Origin: an uncultured Eubacteriales bacterium
GTDB lineage: Bacteria > Bacillota > Clostridia > Oscillospirales > Oscillospiraceae
Reading direction: 5' to 3'
Assembly (NCBI GenBank): GCA_900540545.1
Contig: UQGJ01000054.1
Span: forward strand, 1-18,138
DNA length: 18,138 nucleotides
The position numbers and the translations under genes were made by a program. The notes beneath the pieces were generated by a model. That model was not told where the DNA came from and searched no databases. It worked only from the letters and a program-made list of their open reading frames with translations. Positions 1-8,102 of this stretch are shown piece by piece (within the stretch, counting starts at the first letter, position 1; each line of letters starts with the position of its first letter).

Positions 1-33
1 TTTCCGTCCCCTTTCTCAAACGAGAAAGGGGAC
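1..33. repeat. Hairpin repeat, family A (copy 1, cut by window edge)
   Basis: TTTCC is followed by a perfect inverted repeat, GTCCCCTTTCTC (6-17), loop AAAC, GAGAAAGGGGAC (22-33). A very similar unit lies on the other strand at 6656-6688 in the mfd leader, with the same TTTCC before the stem and a related CCGC/GGAGCGCC flank after it. Two copies with shared flanks suggest a dispersed intergenic repeat rather than a terminator, as neither arm is followed by a T-run. Function is unknown. Confidence 0.7.
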
Positions 34-80
34 CCCCGCGCGGGAGCGCCGCCCCCCGGAGGGACTCCGTATCAAAACAA

Positions 81-123
81 GAAAAAACATCCCCCAGGCA
101 TTCGGCCTGGGGGATGTTTTTTC
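81..123. terminator. Bidirectional rho-independent terminator of the thl-atoDA operon
   Basis: A perfect 19-bp stem has arms at 81-99 and 105-123 with a 5-nt loop. The core is CCCCCAGGC/GCCTGGGGG and the ends are A6 and T6. The A and T tracts make it functional in both directions. It lies 13 bases beyond the atoA stop codon on the minus strand, so it closes that operon. Confidence 0.93.
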
Positions 124-135
124 TCATTCAAAGAA

Positions 136-795
136 TCAGGCGGTCATGTCCTTCACGTCGGGGGCCACGGTGAAGTCGGCGGCGGTGGCGGCCTTCACGT
201 CGTCCACGGTGAACTCGGGGTTGATCTCCACCATGACCAGACCGTCCTTGGTCACGTCGAACACGCACATCTCGGTGATGATCTTGGTGACGCAGTGGAC
301 GGCGGTGTAGGGCAGGGTGCACTTCTTCAAAATCTTGGGGTTGCCCTTGGCGGTGTGCTCCATGGCCACGATGACGTTCTTCGCGCCCACCAGCAGGTCC
401 ATGGCGCCGCCCATGCCGGGCACCTTCTTGCCAGGGATGATCCAGTTGGACAGGCTGCCCTCCTGGTCCACTTCCAGGCCGCCCAGGATGGTGGCGTCCA
501 CGTGGCCGCCGCGAATCAGGCCGAAGGAGGTGGCGGAGTCGATGAAGGAGCCGCCCAAGCCCACGGCGGCGGGGGAGCCGCCGGCGTCGGTGACGTACAG
601 GGGGTCCTTGTTCTCCTCGGTGAGGGTGCCGGTGCCGATGATGCCGTTCTCGGACTGGAGGGTCACGTGGACCCCCTCGGGGAGATAGGCGGGGACCAGG
701 GTGGGCAGGCCGATGCCCAGGTTGACCACGTCGCCGTCCTTCAGCTCTTTGGCGACACGCTTGGCGATAAAGCCTTTGATCTCAGACTTTTCCAT
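136..795 (-). CDS. atoA: 3-oxoacid/butyryl-CoA:acetoacetate CoA-transferase, subunit B
   Basis: This is the beta subunit of a family I CoA-transferase, 219 aa, the usual length. The motif QSENGIIGTG near residues 47-56 carries the catalytic glutamate (E49) that forms the glutamyl-CoA thioester in this family. The later ILGGLEVDQEGSLSNW stretch is also typical. With AtoD it moves CoA between acetoacetate and acetyl- or butyryl-CoA; which acyl-CoA is preferred cannot be read from sequence. The ATG shares one base with the TAA stop of atoD (TAATG), and a GGAGGG site lies just upstream inside atoD, so the two subunits are translationally coupled. It is the last gene before the terminator at 81-123. 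Subunit identity is certain; substrate is inference. Confidence 0.95.
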   Translation of the reverse strand: MEKSEIKGFIAKRVAKELKDGDVVNLGIGLPTLVPAYLPEGVHVTLQSENGIIGTGTLTEENKDPLYVTDAGGSPAAVGLGGSFIDSATSFGLIRGGHVDATILGGLEVDQEGSLSNWIIPGKKVPGMGGAMDLLVGAKNVIVAMEHTAKGNPKILKKCTLPYTAVHCVTKIITEMCVFDVTKDGLVMVEINPEFTVDDVKAATAADFTVAPDVKDMTA

Positions 796-1484
796 TACGC
801 ATTCCCTCCATCCACGACATAGTCCACGAACACGCCGTAGGTGTGCACGTTCTCCGGCTCGATGGCGCCGGTCTCCACCACATGGTCGGCCTCGACGATG
901 ACCAGATCGGCGGCGGTGGCCATGACCAGGTTGAAGTTCCGGGTGGTGCCCTTGTACCAGACGTTGCCGGTCTTGTCCACGTTATAGCCGGAAATCAGGG
1001 CCACGTCGGCCTTGAGGGGCTTCATGTGGAGGTAGTCCCGGCCGTCCACGCTGACCTTGCCCAGGACGAAGTCCTTGTTGTCCTCCACGATGGTGCCCAC
1101 GCCGGTGGGGGTGAGCACGCCGCCCAGGCCGGCGCCGCCGGCCCGGACCATCTCGGCCAGGGAGCCCTGGGGGATGAGGTCCACCTTCATGGACCCGTCG
1201 TTCATGCGGGCGGCGACCTCGGGGTTCAGGCCCACGTGGGAGGCGATGAGGTGCTTGACCTGGCCGTTGTGGATGAGCTTGGCCACGGCGTAGTACTCCT
1301 CGCCCAGGGGGCCGCCGGGCATGGAGCCGTCGTTGCAGATGACGGTGAAGTTGCCCTTGCCGCTCTTGGACAGGGCGTCCAGGATCTTATGGGCGCTGCC
1401 GCAGCCCATGAAGCCGCCCACCATGATGGAGGCGCCGTCGGGAATCTGGTCCACGGCCTCCTGAATGGAAATGAATTTAGCCAC
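795..1484 (-). CDS. atoD: 3-oxoacid/butyryl-CoA:acetoacetate CoA-transferase, subunit A
   Basis: This is the alpha subunit of the AtoDA CoA-transferase, 229 aa. The glycine-rich CoA-binding motif IMVGGFMGCGSA lies near residues 20-31. The GTG start follows AGGAGGGAACAAGCAA, an excellent ribosome site at normal spacing. The gene begins 47 bases after the thiolase stop and runs directly into atoA. In butyrate-forming clostridia this pair produces free acid from acyl-CoA while activating acetoacetate or acetate, and neighbouring thiolase then handles acetoacetyl-CoA. The family also includes succinyl-CoA, acetate and propionate CoA-transferases, so the ato name reflects the thiolase context as well as sequence. 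Confidence 0.95.
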   Translation of the reverse strand: MAKFISIQEAVDQIPDGASIMVGGFMGCGSAHKILDALSKSGKGNFTVICNDGSMPGGPLGEEYYAVAKLIHNGQVKHLIASHVGLNPEVAARMNDGSMKVDLIPQGSLAEMVRAGGAGLGGVLTPTGVGTIVEDNKDFVLGKVSVDGRDYLHMKPLKADVALISGYNVDKTGNVWYKGTTRNFNLVMATAADLVIVEADHVVETGAIEPENVHTYGVFVDYVVDGGNA

Positions 1485-1531
1485 TTGCTTGTTCCCTCCT
1501 ATATGTAATTTGGAATTTCAACCGAATCGGT

Positions 1532-2716
<1,185 letters not shown>

Positions 2717-2782
2717 GTTATGTACCCTCCAAATAAAATTTTTTGCTGTGCTGATTTCCCATCCACACAATCGCTATCGTTT

Positions 2783-2811
2783 ATTATATAGGATTGTCCT
2801 CTAAAAAGCAA
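2783..2811 (-). promoter_or_regulatory. Sigma-A promoter of the thl-atoD-atoA operon
   Basis: On the minus strand, TTGCTT (2806-2811) and a consensus TATAAT (2783-2788) are separated by 17 bases. The predicted start near 2776 gives a leader of about 60 nt before the thl ATG. No clear operator palindrome was seen in that leader. Confidence 0.85.
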
Positions 2812-2950
2812 CGGGGGGACTTGTGAATTTTACATGAAGGGATGCGGCTTTTCCCCCGTTTTTGCGGGGATGGTCAACCTTTTTTGCACCAGGCGGGGGA
2901 GAAGGGGCCAGATGTGGGCGGATTGGTAGCACATATATGGGCGGTTGGTC

Positions 2951-3066
2951 TAAAAATAGCTCTTTGAGCTATTTTTTACGGCATATGCCCACTCTGTGGG
3001 CATTGCCTAAGACTTCAGCCGTGGCCGGGACGGCCACATGGCATTTTTATTGCGGAGCAATAAAAA
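2951..3066. other. Cluster of four consecutive hairpins in a gene-free spacer
   Basis: The spacer between the thl promoter and mfd has no credible gene. Within it lie AAAAATAGCTC/GAGCTATTTTT (2952-2976), GCATATGCCCAC/GTGGGCATTGC (2981-3006, one bulge), GCC-TGGCC/GGCCA-GGC (3018-3042) and TTTTTATTGC/GCAATAAAAA (3044-3066), followed at once by the mfd terminator stem. The first and last hairpins have A/T-tract ends and could act as weak bidirectional terminators. The regular packing resembles a small mobile palindromic element or a structured RNA. Neither is proved. Bases 2821-2950 hold only a weak CCCCG-loop-CGGGG stem. Confidence 0.55.
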
Positions 3067-3094
3067 GACCGCGCCCGCCGAAGGGCGGGCGCGG
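3062..3094 (-). terminator. Rho-independent terminator of mfd
   Basis: On the minus strand an 11-bp GC-only stem, CCGCGCCCGCC paired with GGCGGGCGCGG, has a 4-nt CTTC loop. It is followed by TCTTTTT and lies 13 bases after the mfd stop codon. Confidence 0.92.
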
Positions 3095-3107
3095 TGGCTG
3101 CGCGGCA

Positions 3108-6100
3108 TCAGGGTTCCGGGACCGCCTGGGACTTTTCGTAGTCCTCCACCAGCTTGGTGCCCAGCTTGAGGGCGTCCTCGCCCTTGCGGACCTTCAGGGC
3201 CAGATAGGGCTTCTCCCCGGCGGAGAACAGGAGCCGGCCACGGTAGGCGGCGCCGCCGCAGAGGGCGGAGACCTTGCCGAAGTCCACGGTGGACAGGGTG
3301 AAATTGAGGCGCTCCCCCTTCTGGGCGATCTCGGTGATGCCGTTCCGGGCGGCGGCGGCGCGGAGGAGGGCCACGGAGATCAGGTTGTTGACGGTGCGGG
3401 GCGGGTCGCCGTAGCGGTCGATGAGCTCGTCCATGAGGTCGTCGGCCTCCTCCTCACTGCGGACGCGGGCGATGCGGCGGTAGAGGTCCATGCGCTGCTC
3501 CGGGGAGGGGACGTATTTGTCCGGGATGGAGGCGGCCACGCTGAGGTCGGCGGCGCACTCGGTCTGGACCTGGGGAGTCTCCCCCCGCTCGGTGAGGACG
3601 GCCTCCTCCAGGAGCTTCAGGTACATGTCGTAGCCCACGCTCATCAGGAAGCCGGACTGCTCGGGACCCAGCACGTTGCCCGCGCCGCGAATCTCCAGGT
3701 CCCGCATGGCGATTTTGAAGCCGGAGCCGAACTCGGCGAACTCCCGGATGGCCCCCAGGCGCTTGGCGGCGATCTCGGTCAGCACCTTGCCCTTGCGGAA
3801 GGTCATGTAGGCGAAGGCGTGGCGGGCGGAGCGGCCCACCCGGCCCCGGAGCTGGTGGAGCTGGGCCAGGCCCATCTTGTCCGCGTCCTCGATGATGAGG
3901 GTGTTGGCGTTGGGGATGTCGATGCCCGTCTCGATGATGGTGGTGCAGACCAGGATGTCCACGTCCCCGTCGGTCATGTGGCTCATCACGTCGCTGAGCT
4001 CCTCCTGGGTCATCTTGCCGTGGCCCACGGCGATGCGGGCCTCGGGCAGCATGGCCTGGATGCGGGAGGCGGTGCGCTCGATGGACTCCACCCGGTTGTG
4101 GAGGTAGTAGACCTGGCCCCCCCGCTCCAGCTCCCGGCGCATGGCGTCGGCCAGCACGGACCAGTCGTGCTCCAGCACATAGGTCTGCACCGGGCGGCGG
4201 TCCTGGGGCGGCTCCTCCAGGGTGGACATGTCCCGGATGCCGGAGAGGGCCATGTTCAGGGTCCGGGGGATGGGGGTGGCGGAGAGGGTGAGCACGTCCA
4301 CCTGCTTGGAAAGCTCCTTCAGCTTTTCCTTGTGGGCCACGCCGAAGCGCTGCTCCTCGTCCACCACCAGCAGGCCCAGGTTCTTGAACTTCACGTCCTT
4401 CTGGAAGAGCTTGTGGGTGCCGATGAGCAGGTCGATCTGCCCCGCCTCCAGGCGGGTGAGGGTGTGCTTGAGCTGGGCGCCGGTGCGGAACCGGGAGACC
4501 AGGTCGATCTCCACCGGGAACTTGGCGAAGCGGCGCTTGGCGGTGAGGTAGTGCTGCCGGGCCAGGACGGTGGTGGGGGCCAGGATGGCGGCCTGCTTGC
4601 CGTCCAGCACGCACTTCATGATGGCCCGGAAGGCCACCTCGGTCTTGCCGTAGCCCACGTCGCCGCACAGGAGCCGGTCCATGGGCCGGGGGGTCTCCAT
4701 GTCCTTTTTGATCTCGTCGATGCAGCGGAGCTGGTCGTCGGTCTCGGTGTACTCGAACTGGTCCTCGAACTCCCGCATCCAGGGGGAGTCGGGGGAGAAG
4801 GCGTAGCCGGGCTGGCGCTGGCGCTGGGCGTAGAGCTGGATGAGGCCCTTGGCCAGGTCGGCCACGGCCTTCCGGGTTTTGGTCTTGGCCCGCTCCCAGT
4901 CGGTGCCCCCCAGCTTGGAGAGCTTTTTATGCTCGGTGTCCTCGCCGGAGCCGATATACTTGCTGACCAGATCCAACTGGGTGGCGGGGACGTAGAGGAC
5001 GTCGGCCCCGGCGTAGGCCAGCTTCACGTAGTCCTTTTCGATGCCGTCGGTGAGCATTTTCACCATGCCCACGTAGCGGCCGATGCCGTGGTGCTCGTGG
5101 ACCACCAGGTCGCCGGGGGAGAGGTCGGCGTAGGAGTCCAGCTTCTGGCGGTTGGACGCCTTTTTCGGCTTGTACTTCTTGGGGGCGGCAGGGCTGCCCT
5201 CGGTGAGGACGGCCAGCTTGGCGTCGGGGTACTCGAAGCCCGCCGACAGGCCCCCCACACAGATGACGGCCTTGCCCGGTTCGGGCAGGTCGTGGAGGAC
5301 GAAGTCCACCGCCGAGCGGACCTTCTCCTCCCGCAGCAGGGCCTGGAGGTTCAGGCACCGCTGCTCGGTGGAGGCCAGGACCACCGCACCGAAGCCCTCG
5401 TTCTGGTAGTGGCGCAGGTCCCCGGCGGCGGTCTCCAGGCTGGCGCCGTAGGAGGGGAGCTGTTTCGCCATCACGTCCAGCAGGGTCCGGGGCCGGGCGG
5501 GGAAGGCCGACGAGGTGAAGGAGTCCAGGAAGCAGACGGGCCACTCGCCCAGGGCGGTCATCAGCTCGTCCATGGTCCGGGCGAAGGAGGACAGCTCCCC
5601 GGCCAGCAGGCCGGAGTCCAGCAGGGTCTTGACATCCTCCTCCAGCTGCCACAGGTAGTTCTTGGCCCGCTCCCCCACCCGGGGGCTCTCGGAGAAGCAG
5701 ACCACCGCGTCCTCCGGGAAGTAGTCCGCCGCCGTGGCGGACTGGGGGTAGATGAGGGAGAGGTAGCGGTCCAGGGCGGGGAAGGAGATGCCCTGCTCCA
5801 GCCGCTCCCGGTCCCCGATGAGGGTATTGACCAGCTCGTCCTTCTTGGGCGAGCGGGACTTTTGGGCCTTGGCGATGAGCTGGTCCATGGCCTCCAGCAG
5901 GCCGGGGAAGCCGCCGGGGGCCAACTGGGGGAGGACCTCGGCGGCGGGCAAAATTTCCGCCTCCTTGAGGTTTTCGGTCCGGCGCTGGGTGGCGGGGTCG
6001 AAGAGGCCCATGGAGTCGATCTCGTCTCCAAAGAACTCGGCCCGGACGGGGCGGTCGTAGGCGGGGGAGAAGAAGTCCAGGATGCCGCCCCGGAGGGCGA

Positions 6101-6617
6101 ACTGGCCCACGCCCTCCACCTGCTCGCACCGGGCGTACCCGGCGGCGGAGAGCCGCTCGGCTAGCTCGGGCAGGTCGTGGGCCTCCCCCACCCGGAGCAT
6201 CTGGGCGCACTGGGCCAGCAGGGTCTTGGGGATGGTGCGCTGGAGGAGGGCTTCCACGGTGCAGACCACCAGGGGGGCCTCGCCGGCGGCCATGGCCCGC
6301 AGGGCGGACAGGCGGCGGTGCTCCCACTGGCGGGAGACCACGGCGGCGTTGTGGAAGGTGAACTCCCGGGCGGACAGGCGGAGGGGCTCCGACCGGGTGA
6401 GGGCCCGCAGGTCCTCGGCCATGCGGTCGGCCTCGCCCTCGTCGGCGCAGACCACCACCACGCTGCGGCCGGTGTTTTCCCGGATGCCCGCGGCAAAATG
6501 GGCGCGGTGGACCGCCGCCAGCCCGGAGACGGCGGCGGGGCACTTGCCCGAGTCGATGGCGGCCAGCAGCCGGGGGAACTCGGGGATATGGTCCAGGATG
6601 GTGAGGAGATGGTTCAT
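3108..6617 (-). CDS. mfd: Transcription-repair coupling factor Mfd
   Basis: This full-length Mfd (1169 aa) is the ATP-driven translocase that removes stalled RNA polymerase from DNA lesions and recruits UvrA. The order is: N-terminal UvrB-like region (about 1-350, with EGVGQFALRGGILDFFSP), the RNA-polymerase-interacting CarD-like domain (about 495-575, starting YADLSPGDLVVHEHHGIG), then a RecG-like helicase core. The core shows Walker A GDVGYGKTE (K658), DEEQ (753-756), SATPIPRT, and QLRGRVGRS near residue 922. The C-terminal autoinhibitory TRCF domain follows. The ATG is placed by AAGGAGG 5 bases upstream. It lies downstream of pth as in Bacillus, but two extra genes and a 367-base spacer separate them. 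No convincing own promoter was found in that spacer. Confidence 0.98.
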   Translation of the reverse strand: MNHLLTILDHIPEFPRLLAAIDSGKCPAAVSGLAAVHRAHFAAGIRENTGRSVVVVCADEGEADRMAEDLRALTRSEPLRLSAREFTFHNAAVVSRQWEHRRLSALRAMAAGEAPLVVCTVEALLQRTIPKTLLAQCAQMLRVGEAHDLPELAERLSAAGYARCEQVEGVGQFALRGGILDFFSPAYDRPVRAEFFGDEIDSMGLFDPATQRRTENLKEAEILPAAEVLPQLAPGGFPGLLEAMDQLIAKAQKSRSPKKDELVNTLIGDRERLEQGISFPALDRYLSLIYPQSATAADYFPEDAVVCFSESPRVGERAKNYLWQLEEDVKTLLDSGLLAGELSSFARTMDELMTALGEWPVCFLDSFTSSAFPARPRTLLDVMAKQLPSYGASLETAAGDLRHYQNEGFGAVVLASTEQRCLNLQALLREEKVRSAVDFVLHDLPEPGKAVICVGGLSAGFEYPDAKLAVLTEGSPAAPKKYKPKKASNRQKLDSYADLSPGDLVVHEHHGIGRYVGMVKMLTDGIEKDYVKLAYAGADVLYVPATQLDLVSKYIGSGEDTEHKKLSKLGGTDWERAKTKTRKAVADLAKGLIQLYAQRQRQPGYAFSPDSPWMREFEDQFEYTETDDQLRCIDEIKKDMETPRPMDRLLCGDVGYGKTEVAFRAIMKCVLDGKQAAILAPTTVLARQHYLTAKRRFAKFPVEIDLVSRFRTGAQLKHTLTRLEAGQIDLLIGTHKLFQKDVKFKNLGLLVVDEEQRFGVAHKEKLKELSKQVDVLTLSATPIPRTLNMALSGIRDMSTLEEPPQDRRPVQTYVLEHDWSVLADAMRRELERGGQVYYLHNRVESIERTASRIQAMLPEARIAVGHGKMTQEELSDVMSHMTDGDVDILVCTTIIETGIDIPNANTLIIEDADKMGLAQLHQLRGRVGRSARHAFAYMTFRKGKVLTEIAAKRLGAIREFAEFGSGFKIAMRDLEIRGAGNVLGPEQSGFLMSVGYDMYLKLLEEAVLTERGETPQVQTECAADLSVAASIPDKYVPSPEQRMDLYRRIARVRSEEEADDLMDELIDRYGDPPRTVNNLISVALLRAAAARNGITEIAQKGERLNFTLSTVDFGKVSALCGGAAYRGRLLFSAGEKPYLALKVRKGEDALKLGTKLVEDYEKSQAVPEP

Positions 6618-6655
6618 GGAGACCTCCTTGTGATGAGGCGGGGCGCCTCCGGCGG

Positions 6656-6688
6656 GTCCCCTTTCTTCCCGAAGAAAGGGGACGGAAA
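6656..6688. repeat. Hairpin repeat, family A (copy 2, mfd leader)
   Basis: A perfect inverted repeat, GTCCCCTTTCTTC (6656-6668) and GAAGAAAGGGGAC (6671-6683), is followed by GGAAA. Read on the minus strand it matches the unit at 1-33, including the TTTCC flank. It lies about 25 bases upstream of the mfd ribosome site, so any transcript entering mfd from upstream would carry this stem. Confidence 0.75.
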
Positions 6689-6694
6689 GAAGGA

Positions 6695-6743
6695 CCAGGG
6701 GGCGGCACGGGCCACATACGTGGCCCTATCCGCCGCCCCCTGG
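6695..6743. repeat. Large imperfect inverted repeat next to family A copy 2
   Basis: The 12-base arm CCAGGGGGCGGC (6695-6706) pairs with GCCGCCCCCTGG (6732-6743), and an inner GGGCCAC pairs with GTGGCCC. A short asymmetric internal loop separates the two. It follows the family A unit by seven bases, so the two may form one larger element. There is no T-run. Confidence 0.6.
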
Positions 6744-6960
6744 ACCCTGGGGAACGTCCGGGCGGCGGTGGGGTTTATGGTGGTTGGCAAGACCAGAAAG
6801 CCGTTGCAGCTCGTATTGGTCTGCGCCCAAACAACTCCGGCTATCGCCCCTCGGCATATGACCCGGCAAAACCTGAGAGTAGTTGCGTTTTACTCGGTGC
6901 AAACAAGCCGCCATTGGTTAAATCGTTTTTGAATCGGTTTTGCGCCCATTGGCAGTCTGC
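6744..6960. other. Unexplained lower-GC spacer upstream of mfd
   Basis: This stretch is visibly richer in A and T than its surroundings and has no gene I can support. A 62-codon reading frame on the minus strand (6726-6914) has no good ribosome site and a composition unlike a structured protein. Features seen are a separated AGACCA/TGGTCT pair (about 6789-6823) and two CCATTGG/CCCATTGG copies near 6912 and 6949. I found no clear -35/-10 pair for mfd. It could be a decayed mobile element, an RNA or remnant gene DNA. Confidence 0.4.
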
Positions 6961-6962
6961 AC

Positions 6963-6993
6963 GGGCCGCCGCAGAGGGCGGCCCCTACAAGAG
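6963..6993 (+). repeat. Palindromic repeat, family B (copy 1; supplies a stop codon)
   Basis: GGGCCGCC, a short loop, GGCGGCCC and then the edge CTACAAGAG. On the minus strand the edge reads CTCTTGTAG and encodes the last two leucines and the TAG stop of the acyltransferase gene. Other copies lie at 8042, 11164, 13164, 13202 and 16562. Confidence 0.8.
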
Positions 6994-8019
6994 ATCTTCA
7001 GTTTCTGCCGTAGGGGGGACGCCTGCCCTCCGTCCCATCAGCACCGGGCAGAACCGGCGGAGAAACAGGATGAGCGGCACGGGCACCAGCCACAGACCCA
7101 GCAGGTGGACGCACAGCAGGGGATACCCGCTCACGGGCCACACCGCCCGGACGGCGGAGTGGGCGATGTTGGAGCCGATCCAGCCCACGGCGTAGTAGAC
7201 GGCGCTGTTCTCCCCGATGAACCGCAGGGGCGGCAGGTCGGGCAGGCGGCGGCAGAGCATCACGCACAGGGCCACCCCGGCCATGCCCGCCAGATAGCAG
7301 GTGAAGAACTCGTTGACGTAGCGCAGGTTGTAGTCGATATGCCCCTGGCCGAACTGGGCGTTGACCGCCGTGCAGACCACGTTGACACACAGCAGGATAG
7401 GCGCGGCGGGGAAGAGCTTCCCGGGCTCGGGCCACCTGGTCCGGAGCACGTGGCCCAGGGCCAGGTAGGGCAGCAGCAGGCAGGCGGCGTCCACGTGCCA
7501 GGGCAGGCGGGGGCCGCCCAGCAGGGCGTAGGCCCAGGCGCAGCCCGCCAGGACGAAGGACAGGCCCACCAGGGGGAGGGGCCTGTCGCCCGCGGCCTTG
7601 AGCAGCAGGGCGAAGAGGCACTCCGCCGCGAACAGGCCGGTAAAAAACCACACGGACCCGGCGTAGGGGGTGCCGGGCCACTGGAGGAGCATCCCCAGCA
7701 GGGGGGCGAAGTCCACCGCCGACCCAGCCAGCAGGGACGCCCCGGCGTCCCACAGCCACCGGGCCACGCTGTACGTGACGTAGGGCATGAGGATGGGGAA
7801 GGCCTTGTGGCGGATGGTCTTGCCCACGCTGCCCTCCCGCAGGGAGAAGAACCACCCGCTGAGGAAGAAAAAGAGGGGCATGTGGAAGGAGTAGATCCAG
7901 ATGCCCAGGTAGTCGGATGGAATGGCCGAGTGGCCGATGGACATGAGCAGGATGCCAACCCCCTTGGCCAGGTCGGGCCAGACCAGGCGGGCGGGGGGAG
8001 AGAGGGTTTTGGCGCTCAT
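6985..8019 (-). CDS. Acyltransferase family 3 membrane protein (OafA/WecH-like)
   Basis: A 344-aa integral membrane protein of the acyltransferase 3 family, which moves acyl (usually acetyl) groups onto sugars or other envelope molecules. Near the N-terminus are DLAKGVGILLMSIGHS, holding the family's conserved early histidine, and FHMPLFFFLSGWFF, the hallmark second segment. About ten hydrophobic segments follow, with few charges. The ATG at 8019 has AGGAGG 7 bases upstream. A longer in-frame opening upstream overlaps the preceding gene and has no ribosome site. The substrate is unknown; sugar or peptidoglycan O-acetylation is one guess. It is an extra gene inside the pth-mfd interval. Its stop lies in a family B repeat, so the native C-terminus may have been altered by that insertion. 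Confidence 0.88.
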   Translation of the reverse strand: MSAKTLSPPARLVWPDLAKGVGILLMSIGHSAIPSDYLGIWIYSFHMPLFFFLSGWFFSLREGSVGKTIRHKAFPILMPYVTYSVARWLWDAGASLLAGSAVDFAPLLGMLLQWPGTPYAGSVWFFTGLFAAECLFALLLKAAGDRPLPLVGLSFVLAGCAWAYALLGGPRLPWHVDAACLLLPYLALGHVLRTRWPEPGKLFPAAPILLCVNVVCTAVNAQFGQGHIDYNLRYVNEFFTCYLAGMAGVALCVMLCRRLPDLPPLRFIGENSAVYYAVGWIGSNIAHSAVRAVWPVSGYPLLCVHLLGLWLVPVPLILFLRRFCPVLMGRRAGVPPTAETEDLL

Positions 8020-8041
8020 GGCGATACCTCCTGGGAACCTG

Positions 8042-8073
8042 CAGGGGCGGCCACAGGCCGCCCCTACAAGAGG
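8042..8073 (+). repeat. Palindromic repeat, family B (copy 2)
   Basis: GGGGCGGCC (8044-8052), loop ACA, GGCCGCCCC (8056-8064), then TACAAGAGG: a perfect 9-bp stem and the shared edge. It fills most of the gap between the TPR-like gene's stop and the acyltransferase ribosome site, without a T-run. Confidence 0.85.
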
Positions 8074-8102
8074 TTGTGGGTTACCAAGCAGTCGGGTGAG
8101 TG

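Noticed and set aside
2717..2770. An 18-residue N-terminal extension of thiolase
   Set aside because: It lies in the AT-rich leader between the promoter and the AGG-type ribosome site. Thiolases begin at the MREVYVV-type strand.
2862..6164. An open frame of 1100 codons on the plus strand
   Set aside because: It lies antisense to mfd, is made of G, L, V, H, A and Q-rich low-complexity sequence, and has no ribosome site. It is the mirror of GC-rich codon usage in a certain gene.
6726..6914. A 62-codon minus-strand frame upstream of mfd
   Set aside because: It lacks a ribosome site and overlaps the inverted repeat at 6695-6743 at its end; the composition is not protein-like.
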